From contig JAKVBH010000001.1 of the NCBI GenBank assembly GCA_022447495.1, forward strand, positions 83,033-130,392: a stretch of 47,360 nt of DNA, written 5' to 3'. The stretch is from Marinovum sp. GTDB taxonomy: Bacteria > Pseudomonadota > Alphaproteobacteria > Rhodobacterales > Rhodobacteraceae. Position 1 is the stretch's first letter; each line of letters starts with the position of its first letter. Positions 1 through 7,392 of the stretch are shown here, piece after piece. The notes beneath the pieces are model-generated. The model searched no databases and was not told where the DNA came from. It worked only from the letters and a program-made list of their open reading frames with translations. The position numbers and the translations under genes are program-made.

Positions 1-29
1 AAGCTGTACGCAAAGTGACCTATCGGTAA
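1..29 (+). CDS. pdhB: PdhB C-terminus (pyruvate dehydrogenase E1 beta), partial
   Basis: Only the last nine codons are in the window. The frame starting at base 3 reads AVRKVTYR and then TAA at 27-29, which resembles the usual C-terminal end of the E1 beta subunit of pyruvate dehydrogenase (an EAVK-VTYR type tail). The position, just ahead of pdhC with one small gene between, fits a pdhA-pdhB-pdhC order. The call rests on eight residues plus context, so it is moderate. The rest of the gene lies to the left of the window. Confidence 0.6.
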
Positions 30-33
30 AACA

Positions 34-567
34 ATGGCGGAAGACAACTTTCTCAGCGGCATCTTCAAAGGTAGCGCCCTTGGCCACCTGATCGGGTTTG
101 TGATCACAAACCTCATGATTTGGGTGACGGTCTGGCTTTTGGCATCCCATTATCAGGACGTGCTCTCGCAGCCAAACACGCCGGGACGCGAGTTTGCTAC
201 GTTTATCGAAGGCTCGTTTCTGGTTTTGTTAGGCTCCTACATCTTGGGCGGCTTCGGCGCAGCGACCCGGATGCATGCCGAAGGAATTTGGGCCATGCGC
301 AAAGGTGGGCCTGATCCCAGTGTCGTCGCCTTCAGCCGTATGACGCTGGGCTGTGTGTTCGGTCTGCTTACTTATCTGGCACTTTCAGAGGGACTTCTCG
401 ATCTCTTTGTGTCGCAAACAAACTTGCCCGACGGCGTTACGCTTGAACCCACCTATGTGTCGATCCTTCTGTTTTCTATGCTGGCGGGTATGTTCGCCAG
501 TGAAGTATTCCGCGGGCTCAAAGCGCGCCTGCCCAAAGATCAACCGCCGCAACCACCGTCTGCGTAA
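34..567 (+). CDS. Four-helix membrane protein inside the pdh operon
   Basis: I do not recognise a named family. The 177-residue protein has four hydrophobic segments (about residues 18-38, 60-80, 104-123 and 144-163), which suggests an integral inner-membrane protein with a short polar, proline-ending C-terminal tail. It starts 4 bases after the pdhB stop and ends 18 bases before pdhC, so it is most likely co-transcribed and probably coupled to pdhB. No signal peptide, enzyme motif or metal site can be seen. Its place between two subunits of a soluble complex suggests a helper role or a tag-along gene, but that is inference. The ATG at 34 is the only start that fits the spacing. Confidence 0.8.
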   Translation: MAEDNFLSGIFKGSALGHLIGFVITNLMIWVTVWLLASHYQDVLSQPNTPGREFATFIEGSFLVLLGSYILGGFGAATRMHAEGIWAMRKGGPDPSVVAFSRMTLGCVFGLLTYLALSEGLLDLFVSQTNLPDGVTLEPTYVSILLFSMLAGMFASEVFRGLKARLPKDQPPQPPSA

Positions 568-585
568 CCCGCAAGGAGTGAGACG

Positions 586-1920
586 ATGCCCGTTGAAATT
601 TTGATGCCTGCCCTGTCGCCCACCATGGAAGAGGGCACGCTTGCCAAATGGCACGTTAAAGAGGGCGACGCTGTGGCCTCTGGCGATGTGATCGCCGAGA
701 TCGAGACAGACAAAGCCACAATGGAGTTCGAAGCCGTTGACGAAGGCATGATGGGCAAAATCCTCGTCGCCGAAGGTACGGCCAGCGTGGCTGTAAACAC
801 ACCAATCGCAGTGCTTTTGGAAGAGGGCGAGTCCCCGAATGACATCGACTCTGCTGCCCCAACGCCAGAGCCCGCGGCGATGGGTGAAGCAGCCAACGAA
901 TTGTCTGCAGCTGCACAAGCGGCCGGTGCCCCTGAACAGATAAACCAGAAGGCCCCGCCTGCCCCCGAAAGCGCCGATGGTGGCCGGGTCTTTGCCTCGC
1001 CTCTTGCGCGGCGGATCGCAGAGCAGAAAGGCCTCGAGCTCAGCCAAATCACTGGCACGGGTCCACGCGGTCGCATTGTGAAGGCAGACGTCGAAGCAGC
1101 CGATCCAGCAAAACAGGCCACGCCCACCGCCGCATCCGCGCCGAAAGCATCGGCTGCGCCCTCACCCGCGGCACCATCAGCCAAAGCGGCAGCGGACCCT
1201 GGCAAGATTGCGTCGGTCTATGCCGATCGCGAATATCAAGAAATTGCCCTCGATGGGATGCGCCGCACCATTGCCGCGCGCTTGACCGAGGCCAAGCAAG
1301 ACATCCCGCATTTTTACCTGCGCCGAGATATCCATCTTGACGCTCTATTGAAGTTCCGTGGCGAACTAAATGCGCAGCTCAAAGAACGCGGTGTAAAGCT
1401 GTCGGTCAATGATTTCATCATCAAAGCTTGCGCTGCCGCGTTGCAACAGGTCCCAACCGCCAATGCCATTTGGGCGGGTGATCGCATCCTTCAGTTAAAA
1501 CCATCTGATGTCGCAGTGGCTGTGGCAATTGAAGGGGGCCTGTTCACTCCGGTGCTCAAAGATGCCCATGCCAAGTCGCTCTCGGCCCTCTCAGCGGAAA
1601 TGAAAGACTTGGCTAGCCGCGCACGCGACCGCAAGCTCGCCCCACATGAATACCAAGGCGGCAGCTTTGCCATTTCCAACCTCGGCATGTTCGGCATTGA
1701 GAACTTCGACGCCGTCATCAATCCACCCCATGGTGCAATCCTTGCCGTGGGCGCTGGCGTCAAAAAGCCGGTCGTTCATGAAAACGGTGCACTTGGTGTA
1801 GCGACAGTTATGTCGGTGACGATGAGCGTGGATCACCGTGTCATCGATGGTGCTCTCGGCGCGAAACTTTTGGCCGCAATCAAGGATGGATTGGAAAACC
1901 CCTTGGCGCTTCTGGCTTAA
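586..1920 (+). CDS. pdhC: Pyruvate dehydrogenase E2 (dihydrolipoamide acetyltransferase)
   Basis: This is the E2 core of the pyruvate dehydrogenase complex, which moves the acetyl group from lipoate to CoA. The 444 residues show the full domain order: one N-terminal lipoyl domain (residues 1-78) with the lipoylated lysine in ETDKAT (K43), an Ala/Pro-rich linker, a peripheral subunit-binding domain (about 134-170, with GTGPRGRIVKADV), a second Ala/Pro linker and the catalytic acyltransferase domain ending in the active-site motif DHRVIDG (416-422). Length and the single lipoyl domain match alphaproteobacterial PdhC. The start has a good ribosome site (AAGGAGTGAG) upstream. Preceding gene: an 18-base gap to the small membrane protein, so one operon with pdhB. 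Confidence 0.97.
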   Translation: MPVEILMPALSPTMEEGTLAKWHVKEGDAVASGDVIAEIETDKATMEFEAVDEGMMGKILVAEGTASVAVNTPIAVLLEEGESPNDIDSAAPTPEPAAMGEAANELSAAAQAAGAPEQINQKAPPAPESADGGRVFASPLARRIAEQKGLELSQITGTGPRGRIVKADVEAADPAKQATPTAASAPKASAAPSPAAPSAKAAADPGKIASVYADREYQEIALDGMRRTIAARLTEAKQDIPHFYLRRDIHLDALLKFRGELNAQLKERGVKLSVNDFIIKACAAALQQVPTANAIWAGDRILQLKPSDVAVAVAIEGGLFTPVLKDAHAKSLSALSAEMKDLASRARDRKLAPHEYQGGSFAISNLGMFGIENFDAVINPPHGAILAVGAGVKKPVVHENGALGVATVMSVTMSVDHRVIDGALGAKLLAAIKDGLENPLALLA

Positions 1921-2447
1921 GCAACCGTGGGGCTCATTACTTTAGGGCCTCGAACTCTCCCGCAACAAAACCGTGTCCATTTTCGGGGATCACGGTACTT
2001 CGCAGTTTTTTATTAATTTGGCGTCAAAATTGTCCGATCTCGGCGAAACCTGCCATACCAAACCGGATTATAAGCACCGTACATTAGACGCTGACTATTG
2101 GTCGGGTTTGCTCGTTCTTCACCCACTCAGAATTGTCAGTGCCGACCGTGCAATTTGAGGCTTTCCCCTACTCGGCATGGAAGTTTTACATCGCGCTTTG
2201 GGGTTAATCGGTTTTTCGCTGTATTTTTACTATGGTGTTGTTGCACAGCAACCGCCCCCGTCGGTGCAACTGCGCTATTTTGAAACAACGCTCTATTTTT
2301 AAACGACACTCCGCACCTCGAAGGGCATTCTGAGCAATCAGACGGTTGCCGCACCATCCTCATACTCCGGCCAAGAACTGATGCTTTCTACAGCGGCCTG
2401 CGGATTTTGCTGCGCTTCAAGCGCGTGCAGACTAGACGCGCGAAGGC
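1921..2447. other. Intergenic stretch between pdhC and cysE
   Basis: This convergent 527-base gap is less GC-rich than its neighbours. It holds no recognisable gene, no clear rho-independent terminator after pdhC and no RNA gene I can identify. The only coding candidate is a 41-codon frame at 2177-2302, listed separately at low confidence. Next to cysE (about 2350-2447, minus strand) another frame stays open and reads to WPEYEDGAATV before a stop, but it has no start of its own outside cysE and is not called. Confidence 0.5.
2177..2302 (+). CDS. Possible small single-helix protein
   Basis: A 41-codon frame from ATG to TAA encodes one hydrophobic segment (residues about 8-23, with LGLIGFSLYFYYGVV) followed by a Pro-rich turn and an aromatic-rich tail. 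This layout would suit a small membrane peptide. No family is recognised, and no convincing ribosome site is visible upstream (only CCCCTACTCGGC). It lies in a gap that is otherwise empty. It may well be chance; only conservation in related genomes would make it real. Confidence 0.2.
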   Translation: MEVLHRALGLIGFSLYFYYGVVAQQPPPSVQLRYFETTLYF

Positions 2448-3260
2448 TTAGCCCCTGCAACCGCGCAAGACTTGGTCCATCGTTACCGACGGCTGATCGC
2501 AACCGGCTTCGCCCACGATTTTAGCCGGCACACCTGCGACAGTTTTGCATGATGGCACTTCTGTCAAAACAACAGATCCCGCCGCAACGCGTGAACAATC
2601 ACCGATACGAATATTGCCAAGTACTTTGGCCCCTGCACCAATGAGAACGCCGTTGCCGATCTTGGGGTGGCGATCTTCTTCTTCTTTGCCCGTCCCACCC
2701 AGTGTAACGGAATGGAGCATTGAAACGTTGTCACCCACCACAGCAGTTTCACCGATGACGATGGAGTGGGCGTGGTCGATCATGATGCCTTTGCCAATCC
2801 TCGCAGCGGGATGGATATCAATACCAAACACCTCAGAGACGCGCATCTGCACGAAGTACGCCATGTCACGACGGCCCTCCAACCAAAGCCAATGGCCAAC
2901 ACGATACGCCTGAATGGCCTGAAATCCCTTGAAAAACAGCAAAGGTTGCAAGAAACGGTGGCACGCAGGATCGCGATCATACACAGCCGCAATGTCCGCG
3001 CGCGCTGAGAGGCCCAGTTCAGGCTGTGCCGAAAACGCCTCATCGGCGATCTCACGGAGCAATTGCTCGGACATCTCGCCCGATTCCAATTTCAGTGAGA
3101 AACGATAGCTAAGCGCCCGTTCCAGAGACGCATGGTGGAGCACGCTTTGGTGGACCAAACCGCCCAAGAGTGGCTCATCACGCACGGCATCTTCAGCTTC
3201 TCGGAGTATACGTGCCCAAACGGGATCCATTTCGCGAATTTGTGTCTCTGTATAAGCCAT
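2448..3260 (-). CDS. cysE: Serine O-acetyltransferase
   Basis: CysE makes O-acetylserine from serine and acetyl-CoA, the first step of cysteine synthesis. The 270-residue reading shows the N-terminal helical domain (about 1-140) and the left-handed beta-helix of hexapeptide repeats. Family landmarks are DIHPAA (148-153), DHAHSIVIGE (162-171) with the catalytic histidine region, and HSVTLGGTGK (183-192). The open frame runs further upstream to 3302, but the start at 3260 (MAYTETQ) matches the family N-terminus and length. The gene stands alone: the next gene upstream on this strand is a pseudogene that ends in its own terminator. Feedback control by cysteine is usual for the family. Confidence 0.95.
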   Translation of the reverse strand: MAYTETQIREMDPVWARILREAEDAVRDEPLLGGLVHQSVLHHASLERALSYRFSLKLESGEMSEQLLREIADEAFSAQPELGLSARADIAAVYDRDPACHRFLQPLLFFKGFQAIQAYRVGHWLWLEGRRDMAYFVQMRVSEVFGIDIHPAARIGKGIMIDHAHSIVIGETAVVGDNVSMLHSVTLGGTGKEEEDRHPKIGNGVLIGAGAKVLGNIRIGDCSRVAAGSVVLTEVPSCKTVAGVPAKIVGEAGCDQPSVTMDQVLRGCRG

Positions 3261-3381
3261 GGCGGTCTCGCTTCTCGCTCTACTTGCACAGGTAGATAGC
3301 ATCTGATCGTCGCAGAACCAAATGCTAACCCGTGATGTGTAAGATCACAAATCGATGGCCATCTAGCTAAAAATGAACAAA

Positions 3382-3405
3382 GGACGCCCGAAGCAATGGG
3401 CGTCC
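3382..3405 (-). terminator. Rho-independent terminator after the GTA pseudogene
   Basis: On the minus strand an 8-base perfect stem GGACGCCC / GGGCGTCC with an 8-base loop is followed by TTTGTTCATTTTT. It sits 30 bases after the ancestral stop codon of the tail-gene remnant (3435) and ahead of cysE, so it fits as the original terminator of the tail gene. Confidence 0.75.
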
Positions 3406-3434
3406 TCCGGAAATAACCTGAATTTTGCAGCGCG

Positions 3435-4977
3435 TTATTGTATCTCAATAGCTGCTGCGGGCCCTGGGCCGAAAGCGGAAGAGAGCTGGGAGACTTCGAA
3501 ACGCGATCCTGTTGTGAAACTATCACTGGCTTGCATTTCAGCGGTGTAGGTGAAGTTTTGGCTGGTCACCAATTCTTCCCGAACGTTGCCGCCGTTTACA
3601 AAATGCGGACCAAATATCGCTCAGCCTCTTCTCCAAGCGGAACGTCGAACCCTTCCCATGAATCTCCGTCGATGCGCGTGCGTCTGATCCATTTGAGATT
3701 CAAATCACCATTGGAGTTGCTCATTCGCAAATGAGCTGGACGATATGGACGCAAACCAACACCTTGGAACTGTTCGATGCGCGTTTCATAGGTCGAATCA
3801 TCATACGGCAAGTTCCCTGGCCCAATGCGATAGTATCTTGGCAATCCGCGCTGCGCGATTGTGAGAGGCAGTTGTTCGGCGCTTCCATCCAAAAGCACGA
3901 CCCAAGACCCGGCAAGCCATTGCGCTGGCTGGACGCCATCACTGCCTGCTTGACCTCGTAGCCGACGCGACAAACGATAGGTGTTCTCTGCGATGAGCTC
4001 AGCAGCCTCGAATTGGAAAACTTCCCAGTTTCCTGCACTGCCGTCGCCGATCGCGGCCGCATTGGCACCATTCAAAAGAGCTGTCCGGGTGACCTCTTGC
4101 AAGGAACCACCATTGAAACGCACCTCAAGACCTGCCCCGCGGTCCAATAATCCAGGTCGAGCAGCAGGCAGATCATTTAAGGTCTGACCAACAACGGCTC
4201 GCGCCGGCAGAATCCTATCCAATTCGTACCCTGCGTCCTCTGTCGAAGAATATATTGCCGCGGATCCCCGCCAAGGCGTCGAAGTAGCTGCCACGAAGGG
4301 TGCATGCGGCACCTCATCTCCGGTCAAAAGTGGAAGATCCATGAAGAAGGATGTCAGTGGGACCGGAGCGGAATAAAGCGACATTGCGCGCAGCTTTTCT
4401 TTGACCGGCGCTGGTCGATAAATATTGGGTTCGATCCTTACGGCGTCGACAATCTGGGCCGGCCCTTGTTCGACCTGGTCAATCCGGTAGCTGATCCCAT
4501 CAATGGCCACGACGTCGCCGGCACCAATGGCGCGTTTGGATGGTGGTATCGCAAATCGCGCTTTTTCACGAGACGTGCCAGCCTCAGCCAGCCAACTGCC
4601 TACCTTCAGTTCGGGTCAACGCCAAAGGCAGCTCATGTTGCGCCAGGCTTGGGTTGTCGTCGCCCGGCAACGCAACATCGACGCTGGCAACATCATAATC
4701 TGCTTCGGCTTCTATGAAATCGAACGAGACTTTGCCGACCAGTTCCGCGGAACTGTCGCGTCTTTGCTGCAAACGCCCTTCCATATCATCGATAACGGCA
4801 ATCTCTTTGGGGTCAAGCATTATCGGTCGTTGTCCGTTTCGTTGCTGAAATTTCAGCTGTCCGTCACGCTCGATGGCATCAAACCCGTAGTGGAACATTA
4901 GAGGCTGAAGTATTTCCCGGACACTGCCGACGCCATTGGACATGTATGCCCGAACATAACCATAAAGTTCACTGACA
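3435..4977 (-). pseudogene. Gene transfer agent tail (TIM-barrel/baseplate, ORF15-like) remnant
   Basis: Three frames on the minus strand join into one protein that I recognise as the C-terminal third of the large GTA tail protein (RcGTA ORF15, host specificity type). The first part runs from the IS edge at 4977 (VSELYGYVRAYMSNG...) to about 4595 (LPLALTRTEGRQ). One extra T in the coding strand near 4594-4595 then shifts the frame; it goes on as WLAEAGTSREKARF and into IDGISYRIDQVEQ, LLTGDEVPHAPFV and GEEAERYLVRIL. A second single-base loss in a T run near 3600 moves it again, to NGGNVREELVTS, FEVSQLSSAFGPGPAA and a stop at 3435-3437. The N-terminal part is missing at the IS3 element. No other GTA structural gene is in the window. 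It cannot make a working tail protein. The family call is from memory of conserved segments, not a search. Confidence 0.8.
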
Positions 4978-5003
4978 TGGAGTAGCCCCCTGAAAGTGTT
5001 CCA
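4978..5003 (+). repeat. Left terminal inverted repeat of the IS3 element
   Basis: It begins TGGAGTAGCCCCC and ends near GTTCCA. It matches the right end inverted except for one inserted base and scattered differences in the inner half. Confidence 0.7.
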
Positions 5004-5044
5004 CCAACAGGGATAGATTTGTCCCGCAAATTGGAGGATCAGCG

Positions 5045-5323
5045 ATGGCTGGGAAAAGAGAGAAGCCCGAAGAGATTGTATCGAAGCTTCGGCAAGTGGA
5101 AGTTTTGCAAGGACAGGGAGCAACGGTTGCCGAGGCGGTGCGCCAGATCGGCGTGACACAGCAGACGTTTTATCGATGGCGAAAGCTTTATGGCGGCATG
5201 CAGAGGTCACAGCTCGCGCGGCTGAAAGAGCTTGAGAAAGAGAACCAGCGTCTGCGCCGTGCGGTGTCTGACCTGACGTTGGACAAGCTCATTCTGAGTG
5301 AGGCCGCAAAGGGAAACTTCTGA
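5045..5323 (+). CDS. IS3 transposase OrfA (helix-turn-helix)
   Basis: OrfA is the DNA-binding part of the transposase. The 92 residues hold the HTH_Tnp_1 fold: KPEEIVSKLRQ at the N-terminus, a helix-turn-helix around GVTQQTFYRWRK (about 37-48), and a leucine-zipper-like region (ARLKELEKENQRLRRAV) that leads to LDKLILSEAAKGNF. This ending is typical of the IS407 group. ATG at 5045 follows TTGGAGGATCAGCG, a good ribosome site. The final codons carry the slippery heptamer GGGAAAC, so a fraction of ribosomes should shift to the orfB frame and make the full transposase. Confidence 0.92.
   Translation: MAGKREKPEEIVSKLRQVEVLQGQGATVAEAVRQIGVTQQTFYRWRKLYGGMQRSQLARLKELEKENQRLRRAVSDLTLDKLILSEAAKGNF
5311..5317 (+). 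other. Programmed -1 frameshift heptamer between orfA and orfB
   Basis: GGGAAAC lies in the zero frame as G|GGA|AAC, which fits the X XXY YYZ slippage rule, with the orfA stop only one codon downstream (TGA 5321-5323). A -1 slip here continues as CTT CTG AGC CCT TCG, exactly the orfB frame. The heptamer and its phase are directly visible; that it works is inferred from the family. Confidence 0.65.
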
Positions 5324-5355
5324 GCCCTTCGCGTCGTCGCAAGTGCGTCGACCAT

Positions 5356-6171
5356 GTGCGGCGGAAGCTTGGCGTATCAGAGCGCCGCGCCTGCCGCACA
5401 CTTGGGCAGCACCGATCCACGCAGCGTAAAGTTCCGCGGGGCCGTGCTGATGAAGCGCGTTTGACAGAGGACATCATCGAGCTGGCGGATCAATATGGAC
5501 GCTACGGATATCGGATGGTCACCGGCCTGCTGAACAACGCGGGTTGGAGTGTGAACCACAAGCGGGTTGAGCGCATCTGGCGGCGTGAAGGGCTGAAGGT
5601 CCCACAAAAGCAAAGGAAGAAAGGGCGACTTTGGCTGAACGATGGGTCGTGTGTTCGGCTCCGACCGGAACGGCCAAATCACGTGTGGTGGTATGACTTC
5701 GTCCAGGATCGTACCGCTGATGGCCGTGTGTACCGAACACTTAACATCATTGATGAATACACAAGGGAGGCGCTGATGATCCGCGTCAATCGCAAGCTCA
5801 ACTCAACCGATGTGCTGGATGCGCTGACCGACCTGTTCATCCTGCGCGGGCCCCCTGAATATATAAGGTCGGACAATGGGCCCGAATTTATCGCTCAAAA
5901 GGTGCGAGATTGGATTGCTGCCGTCGGAACCAAGACCGCCTATATCGAGCCAGGATCACCGTGGGAAAACGGATATTGTGAAAGCTTCAATGCCCGGTTC
6001 CGGGACGAGCTCCTGAATGGCGAGCTGTTCTACACCTTGAGGGAAGCGCAAATCCTGATCGAACAATGGCGTATTCACTACAACACCGTCAGGCCCCACA
6101 GCGCATTAGGCTATCGCCCACCCGCGCCAGAAAGCATCGTTCCGATGGACCAGAGGCCAACGATGCACTAA
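5356..6171 (+). CDS. IS3 transposase OrfB (DDE integrase core)
   Basis: OrfB is the catalytic part of the IS3 transposase. The frame is already open from 5317, so in the fused product it begins LLSPSRRRKCVDHVRRKLG; the GTG at 5356 is only the first formal start. Domain order is a HTH_21-like region (about 20-90) and an rve integrase core (about 105-220). The DDE residues are visible: D in WWYDFVQD, D in RSDNGPEF, and E in PWENGYCESFNARFRDE. No frameshift or stop interrupts it, so the element could still be active, perhaps with copies elsewhere in the genome. Confidence 0.93.
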   Translation: MRRKLGVSERRACRTLGQHRSTQRKVPRGRADEARLTEDIIELADQYGRYGYRMVTGLLNNAGWSVNHKRVERIWRREGLKVPQKQRKKGRLWLNDGSCVRLRPERPNHVWWYDFVQDRTADGRVYRTLNIIDEYTREALMIRVNRKLNSTDVLDALTDLFILRGPPEYIRSDNGPEFIAQKVRDWIAAVGTKTAYIEPGSPWENGYCESFNARFRDELLNGELFYTLREAQILIEQWRIHYNTVRPHSALGYRPPAPESIVPMDQRPTMH

Positions 6172-6180
6172 CAATCAAAC

Positions 6181-6205
6181 TGGACCACACGATGGGGGCA
6201 CGCCA
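6181..6205 (+). repeat. Right terminal inverted repeat of the IS3 element
   Basis: It reads TGGACCACACGATGGGGGCA and ends CGCCA at 6205. Its reverse complement starts TGGCGTGCCCCC and lines up with the left end. Confidence 0.7.
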
Positions 6206-6696
6206 GTAGTGCCGTCACAGCACAGCAGCAATGTCCAAATTGGTGTTGGGCGGCATGCGTACAGACAATTTTCGCAGTGAACGGATACGATGTTTATCAA
6301 GAAGATATTGTTGCTCGATTGTATCCAAACCTGGCTTGTTCTACTGCAACAGGTATTGAAATCGCAGGTGTTACCAGCGGTCGCTGGATTGATCGAAGGG
6401 GCTACCGATTTAGAGCTGAAGTTGCGCCGCTGCTTGACTTGTCCATGGGCTTGGCGAACTCAAACGCAGCGGCTCAGGTAGCTTCAGAATTAGCTGCTGA
6501 CCGCCCTGTAATCAACGGAGCCATGGGGCACGCAACTGTCCTTACGGCAATGACATACTTAAGAGATCAGTTCGGTAGAGGTATGCCACAGCAAATAACG
6601 GTTCGCGATCCTTGGCCCGGAAATCGCAATCGAAGGACACTCTCTCCGCAAGAAGCACTTGGGACCTTTTTTATCGCTGCTGTTCGAGTTTCTTAG
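6206..6696 (+). pseudogene. Papain-like (C39/C70-type) cysteine peptidase, 5' end cut by the IS
   Basis: The frame is open from inside the IS end and reads SSAVTAQQQCPNWCWAACVQ at the junction. NWCWAAC (6238-6258) is the active-site cysteine motif of papain-like peptidases of the C39-like type. The histidine follows in INGAMGHATVLTAM, and an Asp in TVRDPWPGN completes a likely triad. The first formal start in frame (GTG 6277) lies after the cysteine, and no ATG, GTG or TTG precedes the motif back to a stop inside the IS (6169-6171). So the start, and probably a signal peptide, were lost and the remnant should be inactive unless a fusion is made from the IS. It is followed at once by a membrane protein and a metallopeptidase. 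Confidence 0.75.
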
Positions 6697-6741
6697 TGTT
6701 TGTCTGCGGTCAGCCATTCATCTGAATTGAAAGGAAAAATA

Positions 6742-7392
6742 GTGGACGAAATATCGGCTGCTGCCCCTGATACGCTGCTACTGTATACTTGGCTGGCTAG
6801 GGTCATTGAACGAGCGACCCTGTCACTGGTCGTTGTGTCAATGGCACTCATGTTGACAGTTGTTCTTTGGAAGAAGATCCAGAGCATTGATTTTTCCATT
6901 GCACGTGAAGAAGGGCAGATTTCCGCAAGTGTCACTTTTGCTATGCCAGTGTTTCTGCTTCTGACAGTGATCTTGTTCGCATTCATTTCGTTTTCTCATC
7001 CGATCCAAGTTGAATGGAAGTCTGGCAACGTAGCTGCTGGTGCTGATGCACCGACCGAAGTTGCAAGTGGAACCAACGAATTCAAAGTTGTTGGCTATTC
7101 GCCTAGTGAAGATGAGCAGCTGCAGACTGCACTAGCACTCAACGCTTTGACCAGCGTCAGTCGGCAATTGCAGCAGTTTGCTGTGCAACAGACTGTTGAT
7201 GATGAGCTTGCACTACACATTGAGAGACTGGCTCGAGTAGACAGAGCGCTTTTTTCGACAAAGAACCAGCTGGCTGAGAGTGGTTTCACGCGAAATCAAA
7301 TCACGGGATGCAGGGCGGACATTTCTTCTGGCGCGGTTCTCAGTCCAACATGCGACAGGTACAAACAAATGACGAAAGGAGAACTTGAGTGA
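6742..7392 (+). CDS. Two-helix membrane protein of the peptidase cassette
   Basis: I do not recognise the family. From GTG 6742 the protein has 216 residues: a short N-terminus, a hydrophobic helix (about residues 24-43, with SLVVVSMALMLTVVLW), a second helix (about 64-86, with PVFLLLTVILFAFISF) and a soluble C-terminal half of mostly helical, Gln/Leu-rich sequence (NALTSVSRQLQQFAVQQTVDD) that could form a coiled coil. The frame opens from a TTG at 6700, but AAGGA six bases before the GTG favours 6742. Its stop overlaps the start of the metallopeptidase by four bases (GTGA), so the two are translationally coupled. Codon use is AT-richer than the core genes, which suggests transfer. Confidence 0.75.
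   Translation: MDEISAAAPDTLLLYTWLARVIERATLSLVVVSMALMLTVVLWKKIQSIDFSIAREEGQISASVTFAMPVFLLLTVILFAFISFSHPIQVEWKSGNVAAGADAPTEVASGTNEFKVVGYSPSEDEQLQTALALNALTSVSRQLQQFAVQQTVDDELALHIERLARVDRALFSTKNQLAESGFTRNQITGCRADISSGAVLSPTCDRYKQMTKGELE

Larger units (their letters stand above)
4978..6205 (+). mobile_element. IS3-family (IS407-group-like) insertion sequence
   Basis: The element is about 1228 bases, the usual size for this group. It has overlapping orfA and orfB, an intact DDE triad and imperfect terminal inverted repeats: TGGAGTAGCCCCC at the left and, read inward from the right end, TGGCGTGCCCCC. The bases just outside differ (ACA at left, GTA at right), so no 3- or 4-base target duplication is present. 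The left flank is a tail-gene fragment and the right flank is an unrelated peptidase gene, both cut. This points to a deletion or a recombination between two copies rather than a simple insertion. Exact ends were set by eye from the inverted repeats. Confidence 0.88.

Noticed and set aside
385-1205. Two long minus-strand frames opposite pdhC
   Set aside because: They mirror the Ala/Pro-rich linkers of pdhC; a long antisense frame is expected there.
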